DNA of 40,983 nt, taken from the NCBI RefSeq assembly GCF_000003605.2, contig NW_003148776.1, positions 49,319 through 90,301 of the forward strand. The letters are read 5' to 3'. This DNA comes from Saccoglossus kowalevskii (lineage: Eukaryota; Hemichordata; Enteropneusta; Harrimaniidae). A program made the translations under genes and the position numbers. Below, piece after piece: positions 1 to 13,700 of the stretch; position 1 is the first letter of the stretch, and every line of letters begins with the position of its first letter. Below the pieces are notes generated by a model. That model was not told the origin of the DNA. It did no database searches and worked only from the letters and a program-made list of their open reading frames with translations.

Positions 1-470
1 TGTTAGTCGATTTGAGCGAAACGCGCATCGCCTGGTTGATTAAGGAATTAACACCTTTAGACAATAGCGTTTCTTAACCGGGTGTTGAGGGACGGTGTAT
101 AAACAAAGATCAGTGATTACTTGAAATCTATACCAGGGGGGGGTAAAAGAAAAGTTATATAACATTTTATTTAATTATTTAATAATTTATTAAAATACAT
201 AAGTTTGTCCAACTCCCTGTGCTCTGACCAGGGCACCGGCAAGCCGAGTCACTGTATTATACCGTCGAGGGCAGTATAACAAATATACCGGTAATATATA
301 CACGAGGGACAGGAAATCGAGTCCAACTCGCTTGTTAATAACCAAATTTGCTCGAACTTTAACCTATGACCGCTGTGACATGCTTATGTTTGGTCGGGAG
401 TCAAATATACAGTCACACAACGCTTTATACTGATTTAGCGGCAACACCGGTCTGATCGACGCGGATCAAA
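1..470. other. Upstream flank of ETHE1 copy 1
   Basis: No coding exon is visible here. The stretch precedes the ATG of the first ETHE1 gene at 471 and presumably holds its 5' UTR and promoter. I see no convincing TATA box or initiator, so no promoter is called. A short G run lies near 136-143, followed by an AT-rich tract at 150-200. Confidence 0.4.
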
Positions 471-1590
471 ATGAATGTCATTGCAAGAAATATATGTTCT
501 GCAGCCCTACGAGTTGCTCGTCAGGAACCCAGTGTGAAATCTTTCTGTAAAACTTTGCCGAATTTCCAACCAGCAAGGTTCAAGTCAAACGCAGTTACTT
601 TCCCCGCTGGCTTGATCTTTCGACAAGTAAGTCACATTTTAGTGTTTTTTGTGTTAATTTTTTTTATTTCAATTTCAGATTATTCAATCTGACGAAAAGT
701 CCAGTTTGATATAATGTGTTATTTATTTGTGGCGTGCTACTGCGTCGTATATTTAGAATATTAAACCTTTATTTTTCTAAAGCATGCTGATATCGGCACG
801 ACCGACCATGCACTGAATGTAGGTCGCTACACTACATTATACGACTGATTATAAGGGTTTTATGATCTGGGCGTATATTGACAGCTTAATACTGGTATTC
901 GTAATGTGGTTCACTTTCATACGTTGTGTTTATAACTGTTGGTTCGATATAATATATAGTTTGTGAAATTATATTTAAAAAAAAAAAACTATTGTAATAA
1001 TAATAATAATAATGCCTTTATTGAAATCATATCCTGTTCAGGATCTGGATTTTTAAAATACAAAAAAGTTTCAGACACATACAAAATGTTTGTATTTCAG
1101 GTTACCCATAGATATAGCAGTTTATGGTTTTTATTTATATGAATATTTATAAATGTATAATAATTTTTGATTGGGATACACTTTTATTCCTGATCTCTGA
1201 TCAGCGAATCATGTTTACTTTCAGACAAGTGTGAACATATTTCTTTGATAATGGCAACTGCTTTATGAGTGTGTTTGACTATCAGCCCTCTCTAGTGTGT
1301 TAACTACCGATAGTACCGGTATTTGAACTGTCAGTAATATCAATTTCTATACACTGTTCACCTACTTAATAATATTTCCTTTTAATTCATTTATTTGAAT
1401 AAAATCAATAAAATGCCTATTCAATTTTCTGTTTGTGAAAAAATGCTCATAAATTACTCTGAAAAGCATATCTGTGTAGAGGCTATAATTTCTTTGATTT
1501 ATTGTTTTACACAAATTCAACTTTGTGACCTTTCACATAATAAACCTCCCCAATTTTTTGCTCCTGTGTGTGCAAAGCATGTCATGCTGA

Positions 1591-1670
<80 letters not shown>

Positions 1671-1723
1671 AGTCCGTCCGTCAGTCCATCCGTCAGTCCG
1701 TCCGTCCGTCCGTCCGTCCGTCC

Positions 1724-1790
<67 letters not shown>

Positions 1791-4700
1791 CGTCCGTCCG
1801 TGTGTGTGTGTGTGTGTGTGTGTCTGTGGTAAATCTTGTTTCCACTAACATCTCAAGAATCACTGGCTGGATTGAAATGACACTTGACACATAGGTATTA
1901 TATCATGATAAGATTTTGCATAACAATAAATTAATCAGTTTTAGTTTGTGTAAAAATGCACAAATACATTGAAATGCTGTACATGATTGCTGTTTGTGTA
2001 GATTAATTAGCTAATTTGCATACTAATTGACCTATTTTAGCTTGTTTCTTCCGAATCAGAACAATAGTTTGCTCTAATTGGTTGAAACTTGGTACATGTA
2101 TAACACTTTTATAGATGATTATTAATTAATTCTAATTAATTTGCTCAGTTCAATTATATGCATACATAAGTAACTGTTTTCATTAACAGTGTTCTCTCCA
2201 GCAAAACTGTATACAGTATCAACAATTTGCATAACAATAGGTTATGTTAATGTTTATCCAAAACAGTTAGGAACTTCTACTCTATAATGTTTTGTTTGTA
2301 TGATAATATTTTACTAAAGTGGTTTAAAACAAAGTACATGAACATTTTTGTGTAGATCAATATCAAATAATATTTTTAAATCAATCTGTGTATATTAATT
2401 AACTGATTAGCTTTCTAATTAACTGTTTTTAGTTTGTTTATTCTGTATCATGGCAATAGTTTTCTCAAATTGCTTAAAACTTGATACCTGCCTACTGTAT
2501 GTTTTGTTGAATGTCTAATTGATTGAAACTTAGTACTCATGTACTGTTTGTGTCATGACGGAATCAATCTCTGCATTTTCATTAGCAAATTTGTTGATGT
2601 TATCTTTATAACAGTTTAATTAAATAGCTACATGGTTGCTATTTGCTCAGGTAAATGTGTAACAGCTTTTAATTGATCTGTGGTGCATATTAACTAATTT
2701 GCATAATTAATTGATTATCTCATGCTCTTTGTATATCTTTGCAAACAGTTTACTCAAATAAATTAAAAATAAATTTGCACACTAATTAACCATTTCCATA
2801 CATGTCTTGATAAATCAAGTCAACAGTGACATTCAATGTCCAACACTGTCGCCTGGTACAAAAAACAATTATTGAGAATACTATGTTCTCACTAGAAAAC
2901 ATCGCATAATTATGCCAGTTAATTAAAAAGATGCGGATTTCATAATCTTAGATTCTTACACGAGTTGTAAATATGGCGGCCACTGGGTAATGCACACAAT
3001 GGTGCTGACTTGTAGATAGGAGATGTTTTGGCTGACCATATATTTCTATTTTTTGTGTACTTTTTCATTCCATCAGTAATTGTTAATACATGTATTTCTT
3101 GGCCTGTAAAATGTCATAAAGTTGTACATATATATATACATTTGTTGAAAAATGGAGGTAATCTATTTTTAGTAGATCTGTATTGGAACCAGTCGGCATA
3201 TTTCAAGTTTAACACCGTATACAGCCCTAAACTGACTAAAACTTTAACACTCATTGGGAGACTGCCTACTTTGAAATAAGATATAACTTCACTACAGTTG
3301 TCTGAGTTTAGGACACCAATACACTTACAACACCTTCATGAATGGTCGTCGATGTTTTCTCTATTGTATTTTACCCTTTTACCCTGGCGTAACATGTTCC
3401 CATCTACTGACGTATTGTGTAATATTTACGCTAGTGCTAATATTCCCTTCAAAGGGGGTTTGAACTCCACCATTTTTAATTTACGTCATTTATGTGTTTT
3501 TTTTACATTGGTTTAAAGGGACGCAAAAAGCAGACACGATAATAGTCTGCAGATTATTAACTAATTTGCTAATTATATGTAACTATTTCTGAAAAAAATG
3601 ATTCATAATATAAACATAAATATTCTTAAACCAGAAAAATCTGTTATTCATTCCTATTTTAATTTTGAATTACCGTAATCTTCTCAAGTAATTTGAATAG
3701 TTAGAAACTAATTAACACACAGGGGCATATTCACTTTATGTCTAGTCTATATTACTATATTACGTTTTGAAGGCAACTAGGTGTACATTTCAGTGATGTC
3801 GAAATCAGTTTAGAACTACTCCCTTTTTAGCTCCGCTGTCGACTTTGTCGAGCGGAGCTTATCATATAAGTGATTGTCCGTTCGTCGTCTGTCGTCCGTG
3901 TCAATGTTTTACTTGTTCGACTTCTTCTTGAAAATTATGAGCCTGAATGCTTTGATACTTGGTGTATATGTACCTTGGGTAGACCTCTCTTAGATTTGTT
4001 CATTTCATGATGATATCTTCAATTCTCTAATTTTGATGAATATTTTTGTCATTTTTGGTAAAAAGTGATATTTTCGACTTCTAGTTAAAAACCGCAAGTC
4101 CAATTGCTTTGATACTACATATATAGGTACTACATGTGGACCTCTCTAAGATTTGTTCATTTCATGATGATATCTTCAATTCTCTAATTTTGATGAATAT
4201 TTTTGTCTTTTTTGGTAAAAAGTGATATTTTCGACTTATTGTTAAAAACCGCAATTCCAATTGCTTTGATATTACATATATAGGTACTACATGTCGACCT
4301 CTCTCTGATTTATTCATTTTGTAATGATATCTTTAATTCTCTAATTTTGGTGAATATTTTTGTCATTTTTGGTAAAAAGTGATATTTTCGACTTCTTGTT
4401 AAAACCGCAAGTCCAATTGCTTTGATATTACTTATATAGTTACTACATGTGGACCTCTCTCAGATTTGTTCATTTTGTAATGATATCTTCAATTCTCTAA
4501 TTTTGATGAATATTTTTGCAATTTTTGGTAAAATGTGATATTTTCGACTTCTTGTTAAAAACCACAAGTTCGATTGCTTTTATATTGCATATATAGGTAC
4601 TACATGTGGACCTCTTTCAGATTGTTAATTTCGTGGTGATATCTTCAATTATCTAATTTTAATGATTATTTTTGTCATTTTTGGTGATAAGTGATATTTT

Positions 4701-7700
4701 TGAATTCTTGTTAAAAACAGCAAGTCTACATATTGTTCATTTTTTAATGATAACAGCAGAGCCATCTCAGCCGAGAGGCTGCTTGTTTGAATGTTTTAAG
4801 CATTTAAAAAACAAATAGGTACAACACAACTTAGCACAGCTTGCTATAGTTGTATTAAATTACTTTACACTGTAGTTGTGACTGATTTTTTCTTACAAAG
4901 ATAAACCACCTTTCAATCTCACTGCTTGATATGGGTTGTCAAGAAATTTTCATCTATTGCATGTGTATATATTAAATTCCAGAACATGGCAGCATGCATT
5001 GTCCTCTTTGCTGAACAAGCTGAGGAACATATTATTGACTCATCAAAACATATGTGGACAGACAGTAGTTTTCCAGTTTTGTTTTGACTACCTACATTTC
5101 ATTTTTACCTTTTCTGTAATATTTAAATATGAAGGGGAAAAGGTATTTGGGGTGGGGGTGGGTGGGGGGTGTTGTCTTGTCTGCGTTGTTAATATTGATA
5201 GTGTGTGAAGGATAATTTGAGTAATTTTTATTAACAACATCAAACTTGGTTATATCATGGAGCTTTAAAATCTTGCCAAAATTCGGTGATTTTATGCTTA
5301 CTGCAAGATCTTGCGTAATGTGTGAAAGACATGGATAGAACTTCTGCTTCAATAATCAAATGATTTGAATCCTCTTTTTAGCTCCGCTGTCGACTTTGTC
5401 GAGCGGAGCTTATCATATGAGTGATTGTCCGTCGTCCGTGTCAATGTTTTACTTTTTCGACTTCTTCTTGAAAACTACAAGCCTGAATACTTTGATACTT
5501 GATGTACATGTACCTTGGGTAGACCTCTCTCAGATTTGTTCATTTCATGATGATATCTTCAATTCTCTAATTTTGGTGAATATTTTGATCATTTTTGGTA
5601 AAAAGTGATATTTTTGACTTCTTGTTAAAAACCGTAAGTCCAATTGCTTTGATATTGCATATATAGGTACTACAATGTACATGTGGACCTCTTTCAGATT
5701 TGTTCATTTTGTAATAATATCTTTAATTCTCTAATTTTGGTGAATATTTCTGTCATTTTTGGTAAAAAGTGATATTTTTGACTTCTTGTAAATAACCCCA
5801 AGACAAATTGCTTTGATATTACTTATATAGGTACTATATGTGGACCTCTCTCAGATTTGTTCATTTTGTGATGATATCTTCAATTCTCTAATTTTGCTTA
5901 ATATTTTTGTCATTTTTGTTAAAAAGTGATATTTTCGACTTCTTGTTGAAAACCACAAGTCCGATTGTTTTTATATTACATACCGGGGGGTATATAGGTA
6001 CTAATTCTGTGGTGATATCTTCAATTATCTAATTTTGCTTAATATTTTTGTCATTTTTGTTAAAAAGTGATATTTTCGACTTCTTGTTAAAAACCACAAG
6101 TCCGATTGTTTTTATATTACATATATAGGTACTAATTCTGTGGTGATATCTTCAATTATCTAATTTTGCTTAATATTTTTGTCATTTTTGGTAAAAAGTG
6201 ATATTTTTGACTTCTTGTTAAAACCGCAAGTCCAATTGCTTTGATATTACTTATATAGGTACTACATGTGGACCTCTCTCAGATTTGTTCAATTTGTAAT
6301 GATATCTTCAATTCTCTAATTTTGATGAATATTTTTGCAATTTTTGGTAAAAAGTGATATTTTCGACTTCTTGTTGAAAACCACAAGTCCGATTGTTTTT
6401 ATATTACATATATAGGTACTAATTCTGTGGTGATATCTTCAATTATCTAATTTTGCTTAATATTTTTGTCATTTTTGTTAAAAAGTGATATTTTCGACTT
6501 CTTGTTGAAAACCACAAGTCCGATTGTTTTTATATTACATATATAGGTACTTATTCTGTGGTGATATCTTCAATTATCTAATTTTGATGATTATTTTTGT
6601 CATTTTTGGTGAAAAGTGATATTTTTGAACTCTTGTTGAAAACAGCAAGTCCTGTTGCTTTGATACTATACATATTGTTCATTTTCTAATGATATCTTCT
6701 GTTCTTTTATTAAAATGTGCATTGCTAACAGCGGAGCTATCTCAGCCGACAGGCTGCTTGTTTTATATAGTTTAATTTCGAAATGCCAATCCTTCACAGA
6801 GAAATGTCACATTATCCTCACTTCACCAAAATTGACCATTATTAAACATGATTTGTTGACGCAACGACAATGCTAGACCTTTGTCCTGTTTTTTCATTCG
6901 ATTTTAGCGCATAAATGCAGGATGTTGCAGTGACAGTCTATTGGCTAATGTCTCATGCGAAAATATCACAAGATTAAAAGCTTCATTTATTGAACCGTGC
7001 ATGCATGCATGACTGGTCACATAATTGATATGCATTCAATGCTCTCACTAGTCCTAATAGAAATAGTCATCTGTCTCTCTGTCTGTCTTTAAAATTGTGA
7101 ATTCCTATCTTGTACCCAATATCACTGGCAATCAATCTCTCAAATCTTCTGAGAATACTGGGTTTCAATATAAACAAATGTCTGGGACTGAAAACAAATA
7201 GGCTAAGAAGTGGTTGATTCTGATTGATTCATGTTTACACCTTTACCTTAATGAGTACCTTAATGGAAAGTCTTAACAGATGTCCGTTAATCACTGACAC
7301 TGTGGTCACAATAAGTCTTCGTTTTTCACTATTCACAAAATAAAACAGACATTGTTTCATATTTTTCCAACATTTTGATAAAAATCTGCAGCCATTAAGA
7401 AAGTTGGTCAAAAATTATAAATAAAAATAATAAATAAATATAAGCAAAATGTTGCACCAACATTTTGACATGAAAATGGCACTAAATGGACCAATGAGAT
7501 GTCACTTAACCATGTACATTAAAGAAATGGTTCTATTGACAAAATATGTTTTGTTGTCAAAGTTTATCACTAAATAAAATTTTAAATAAAATCAAACTTC
7601 ATCAAAGAGCATTCATAACTCTAATTTAAGACACACTTTTAAGACATAAAACATATAATTAAAATCAACAGGAATACAAATGCATGAAATTTGATGAGTA

Positions 7701-10700
7701 GGTACGTTTGGTGGACCTTATAAAATTTGTTCACTTAAAGATTATTTTTTAAATTCTATATTTTTAGAGACTTGCTGTTTTGTCATTAAAACGTGATATT
7801 ATCGACTCCCTTCGTAAGCTTGGTGGGATTCTACAACCTTTTCCATCCCTTGGCCAGTATGGTGTTCTACAACTTTCCCTGTCCCTTGGTGTGGTTCTAC
7901 GACAGCTAAATCTTGAACTTCTATTTGATATTATAAATTTATTAATAAGGACTTTATTATCTATTTTGACAGTTGTTTGACTATCAGTCATACACATACA
8001 CTTACCTGCTAGGAGATGATGAGACAACTGAGGCAGTACTCATCGACCCTGTCATAGAGCTTGTAAAGAGAGATGCACGTGTTATTGAAGATTTGGGACT
8101 TAAACTGATCTTTGCTTGTAAGTAAATCGAACATATAATTATCAGCATGGCCAATAAAACAGTCTCTGAGACATGTACAATTCAACAAACATGTGGTCAC
8201 CTATCCACAATCAAATGTTTTCTCATTTCGAATACCATTAATAGTACTACAATCTGTTCTAGTGTACATGTTGTTTTCTAGAATAAATTTCACAGCGTTT
8301 TTGACTTGCCAATGTGATACAAAAAATGAGCGACTTTCTTGAAGTATGTTTAACTTGAAGCACACGTATTAAACAATTGAAAGCACATTGATATCTATAC
8401 TTATTGTTGATTGTTCAAGTTTAAGTTTAGATGACCTACGGCCACACTATTGAACAGAATGCTTTGAAAAACAATAATAATATACTGTAAAACATGTTGA
8501 AAAAGTGGCATGCAATTTTAGCGAATTGTGATAAAATGACGTTATAGCGAAATGTTGATTTAGCGAATCTCTCTTGTCATTGTTGATTTCCTGTTTTTAC
8601 GATACTTGTTTGTCGCGTGCTAAAACAAATGGACAGTTATCACCTCCATAAAAACAAAGAAAAACTGTCAACTGTCAGATTTTTATGTTCCGGATTACTG
8701 TATACAAATGCCCAAGCCTTGGCCATTTTGAATTTATAATAAAGTCATTAGCGAAATCTTTAATTAGCAAATCAGTTCTCTTGCTAAATTTGCTAAAAAG
8801 ACATGCTCACGAAAACGAGAGGTTTTACAGTAGTTTGAATGATACAAATATATACATGAAAATTAATTGAATGTTTACAATCAGTTGTTGCCTGTAAATC
8901 TGATTGCTGAATTAAAATGGCGTCAATACATACAGTTCAATTGTTGCAGGTACCTCCCCCCCCCCTAATCTTAACACTAACCGTCACTCCAAGCCCCCAA
9001 TTCAACTACATATGCTTCCTCTAGATAAATACAGGTGTCCTTAGAAGGAGCATATACAATTAAATTGCTGGAGGGTAGGATTAGAATTAGGGTTAGGGGT
9101 ACGGGGTACAAAAAGAACTTATTGTAGAGGTCTGGAATATCTCATAACAACATTTTTGTTTGTGCCTTAAGTCGCCTACACAGACAACAAACTGATTCTG
9201 GGGATTTTATTTTGACTTGAGATTCCAAAAAAATCAGTTCTTTTAGAGGGTACACTGTTGATGACAAGAACCAAAACCCTTTTTTTGCCGAATTAAATGA
9301 ACTGCCATGCTCTGATGTATTTTTTTGCAGAATACATGTACTGTACATCCACCTCCGGATGCTATAAACTCTATTTTTCATTCTAGTGAATACCCATGTA
9401 CATGCCGATCATGTGACTGGTACCGGTGAATTAAAAAAGCTGTACCCAATGTGTCGCAGTGTGATAGCAGAAGTTTCCAAAGCAAAGGCTGATGTTCATG
9501 TAGTTGAAGGTGATGCCATAACATTCGGTAGATTTGTAAGTATAATAATGATGCTGTCGTTCGTTTTAATTTTAAGAGGCAAATTTGTCATGGGAAAATC
9601 ACAATATCACTTCTGACTTTCCAAATATGCTGATTTGTGGTAAAGACCTCACCAGATGACTCTGTAGCAGCAGGGACAGAAAAAATAAGATAAAAATTTA
9701 TTGGCTGGAAACACAATTCAGGGGTCAAGTTGGAATTAAGGGAACATCTTATACATGTAAATCTCCTCTTACTTTTCTGGGGGTAAAAATATAATTTGAT
9801 GAATTATGAGAAGTGTTCTCATAAATATTAAAACAACTGTAAAACCATTTATTTTAACTGGCATTTAATTTCTTGTTTCCGATATTTTGAGCAATTTCAC
9901 TAGGTTACAAGTTCACCAACTGCGCAAGGAAACATTCAGTGCTATTATTATTTTACATGTTAATATGGATTTAATTTAGCTGATTTCACTTAAAGCGGGA
10001 GGGTCGTCACCTGCGCACATGCGGGAATTGAGTCCCAAGTGACGATAACAACACGCGCTAACAACGCAAAGGCTCATGGGTATATGCTTGTTTGTAAACA
10101 ATGACACGCTACGGCCATCTAACACATGCGCAGTTGACGACTCCCCCGCTTTAAATACCAAATAGTAAAATTAAAACCATGTGAATAATTAATACAAATA
10201 TGCGATTAAAGATATATGCCAACAAAATTTCTAGTTTTCATCATAATGTGTACCTTAAAGTTATGGTCACACTATGCTATTTTCCTGGGATAACACTGGA
10301 TTTTGAAATACTATGAACGGTTAATATTTTTTTCATATTTGCAGACATTAAAAGTAGTGTCTACTCCAGGTCACACAGAAGGATGTCAAACCTACATACT
10401 CCATCAGAACGGTAAATCCGTTATCGCTTTCACCGGAGATGCGTTATTAATCAGGGGGTGTGGGAGAACCGATTTCCAACAAGGTATTGTAATAACGTTT
10501 TGACCAAATGTGTTTGTATGTCAACCAGATAAAATGTTACATACTCTTTTCCCTAACATAAATACCCTATTTCAAGAATTATTTGGGGAAAAATTGTTGC
10601 GAAAATTGCTGAATTTGTCCAGCAGAACCTTTTGTTTTTAAAATGTTTAAAACATGGGAGTACCCCTTATTGATAAGTGAGAAGTACACCTTTTTTATTT

Positions 10701-13700
10701 TATTAAGTTATATAGTTTCAGACACATAGTTTTTTTATTCTCAGTTTTGAAATTCGCAATAATTATCGCTTTTTGATCGTGTCATGATATTAATTTTTCC
10801 ATCTAGTGCCATGTACATTTATCTAACAAATCTGGTCCATGACTCAATTCTTTTTCACGTATGACCTTGTATAGCAATAAGTAAAATTGCAAGACTTTCT
10901 TGAACTGTTCTGAGCAACCTTCAACAAAACATGCCAATGTCACGATTTGTAAATAAACTGGAAACCAGTCATAATTTATAGTCAAATATGGGTTATAGAT
11001 TGATATCAACGAACTGTCAGGGTCAGATATGGGTCTATCTTTGATGTATGCACGCTATCTTGAAGTAGTCTCGAGTTTATCTTGTCGTCCCCTTATAACA
11101 GATAAAAGATATTAAAAATATTGCTGATCAAGTTCAAAGTGGTCGACGGTTAGCAATTATCAAATGACTATAACCTTTTTTCAAGTACAATAACGTTGAA
11201 TTTCAAAGACTAAGATATCATTAAAAAGTTGATTTGTAATGATACTGTTAATACTGTAAAACCATTTATTTTCATTGACATTTAATTTCATCATTTTGAT
11301 ATTTTGAACGATTTCACTGGGTTTTAAATTCGCAAACTTGACTGGGAGACAGTGGGTTCTATTATTATTCTACATGTTCACGTGAATTTAACTTTTAAAA
11401 AAAATAGCAAAATGAAAAAAACAGGAAATAATTAATGTGTTTACATTATAATTTTGCTTTTTTCGCTGATGAGTGAATTCCACATGAATATTAAAAAGAA
11501 AATAGAATTCATTGTTTCACTGGAAAATTTGAATTTATAGACACAATGAATGCATATGATCTAAACAGTAAAATTAATGCTTTCCAGTACATGTACTTGC
11601 ATTTTTGTGATAAGTTACATTTTAATGCTAGTTACAGTAATTTGAAACTAGGGTAAACTTTGAAAATTCATAGCTTAAAATGTGTCTAATATGTAATAAG
11701 TAACTTTACAATCATATTCCAGAAAAATAAAGTCTGTTAAATTAAACAGGAAATTACTTTCTATATTTTGTAGATTTGTTTATATAGAAGTCCTTGTATT
11801 AATTAAAAAAATGGAAAAAATTTCAATTTTCTGTTTCAACATTTTCATTTTAAAATTAGGTGTCCATCAGTGATGTTTTCAAACATTTTTTGTCTGTCTC
11901 TCTTAAATGGTGACTTCAATCCGTGCACTATATTGAAGTCAATGCAATCCACTAAAAAAAAAAGATTATTTAACAATAGCAGGTATTCATTTTCTTTATT
12001 ATATCTCTCTAGGTGATTCTGCCCAGTTATATGACTCTGTCCATGATAAAATATTATCCTTACCACCTCAAACATTTCTGTATCCAGCCCATGACTACGC
12101 AGGTATGTCACATTGCTTTTAGCCTTAATGTGAACTAAGAACCAGTTTAAGGTTACTGGTGTTAATCTGTATCAAATGTGCTTTATAAACGTGCTTCTCT
12201 GTGATATATCAAGAATCAAACTTTAAACAAATTTGTATATGGTGAACAACAAAAGGTATCACAAGCCTGACTTTGAAGTAAGTCTAACATAGCGCCCTCA
12301 ATGTACATTGCTACTTTCTCATGTCAAAGGTCAAACAGTTACAACAGTTGAGGAGGAACTTAGATGTAATCCAAGACTGACAAAGTCAAAAGAAGAATTT
12401 ATTGAAATCATGAAAAATTTGAATTTGCCATACCCAAAAGCTATCGGTGAGTAGAATTTGAATTTGCCATACCCAAAAGCTATCGGTGAGTAGAATTTGA
12501 ATTTACCGTACCCAAAAGCTATCGGTGAGTAGAATTTGAATTTACCGTACCCAAAAGCTATCTGTGAGTAGAATTTGAATTTACCGTACCCAAAAGCTAT
12601 CGGTGAGTAGAATTTGAATTTACCGTACCCAAAAGCTATTGGCGACTAGAATTTGAATTTACCATACCCAAAAGCTATCGGTGAGTAGAATTTAAATTTA
12701 CCATACCCAAAAGCTATTGCCGACTAGAATTTGAATTTACCGTACCCAAAAGCTATTGGCGACTAGAATTTGAATTTGCCATACCCAAAAGCTATTGGCG
12801 ACTAGAATTTGAATTTACCGTACCCAAAAGCTATCGGTGAGTAGAATTTAAATTTACCATACCCAAAAGCTATTTGTGAGTAGAATTTGAATTTACCGTA
12901 CCCAAAAGCTATTTGTGAGTAGAATTTGAATTTACCGTACCCAAAAGCTATTTGTGAGTAGAATTTGAATTTACCATACCCAAAAGCTATCGTGAGTAGA
13001 ATTTAAATTTACCATACCCAAAAGCAATTGGCGACTAGAATTTGAATTTACCGTACCCAAAAGCTATCGGTGAGTAGAATTTGAATTTACCATACCCAAA
13101 AGCTATCAGTGAGTAGAATTTGAATTTACCATACCCAAAAGCTATCGTGAGTAGAATTTAAATTTACCATACCCAAAAGCAATTGGCGACTAGAATTTGA
13201 ATTTACCGTACCCAAAAGCTATCGGTGAGTAGAATTTGAATTTACTGTACCCAAAAGCTATCAGTGAGTAGAATTTGAATTTACCGTACCCAAAAGCTAT
13301 TTGTGAGTAGAATTTGAATTTACCATACCCAAAAGCTATTTGTGAGTAGAATTTGAATTTACCATACCCAAAAGCTATCAGTGAGTAGAATTTGAATTTA
13401 CCATACCCAAAAGCAATTGGCGACTAGAATTTGAATTTACCATACCCAAAAGCTATTTGTGAGTAGAACTTGAATTTACCATACCCAAAAGCTATTTGTG
13501 AGTAGAATTTGAATTTACCATACCCAAAAGCTATCGGTGAGTAGAATTTGAATTTACCATACCCAAAAGCAATTGGCGACTAGAATTTGAATTTACCATA
13601 CCTAAAAGCTATTGGCGACTAGAATTTGAATTTACCGTACCCAAAAGCTATCGGTGAGTAGAATTTGAATTTACTGTACCCAAAAGCTATCAGTGAGTAG

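Larger units (their letters stand above)
9536..10344. other. Intron 3 of ETHE1 copy 1
   Basis: GTAAGT donor after exon 3 and TTTGCAG acceptor before exon 4. Its middle is filled by the TIR element at 9836-10196 with a second MITE nested in it; the rest is plain AT-rich sequence. Confidence 0.6.

Noticed and set aside
1395-1894. Open frames rich in CLSV/VRPS or RQTD
   Set aside because: They are translations of the (TGTC)n/(CGTC)n microsatellite and exist in several frames.
9073-9100. Interstitial telomere repeat (TTAGGG-like)
   Set aside because: Only two imperfect units, and they are one arm of a fold-back element with a matching inverse at 8950-8985.
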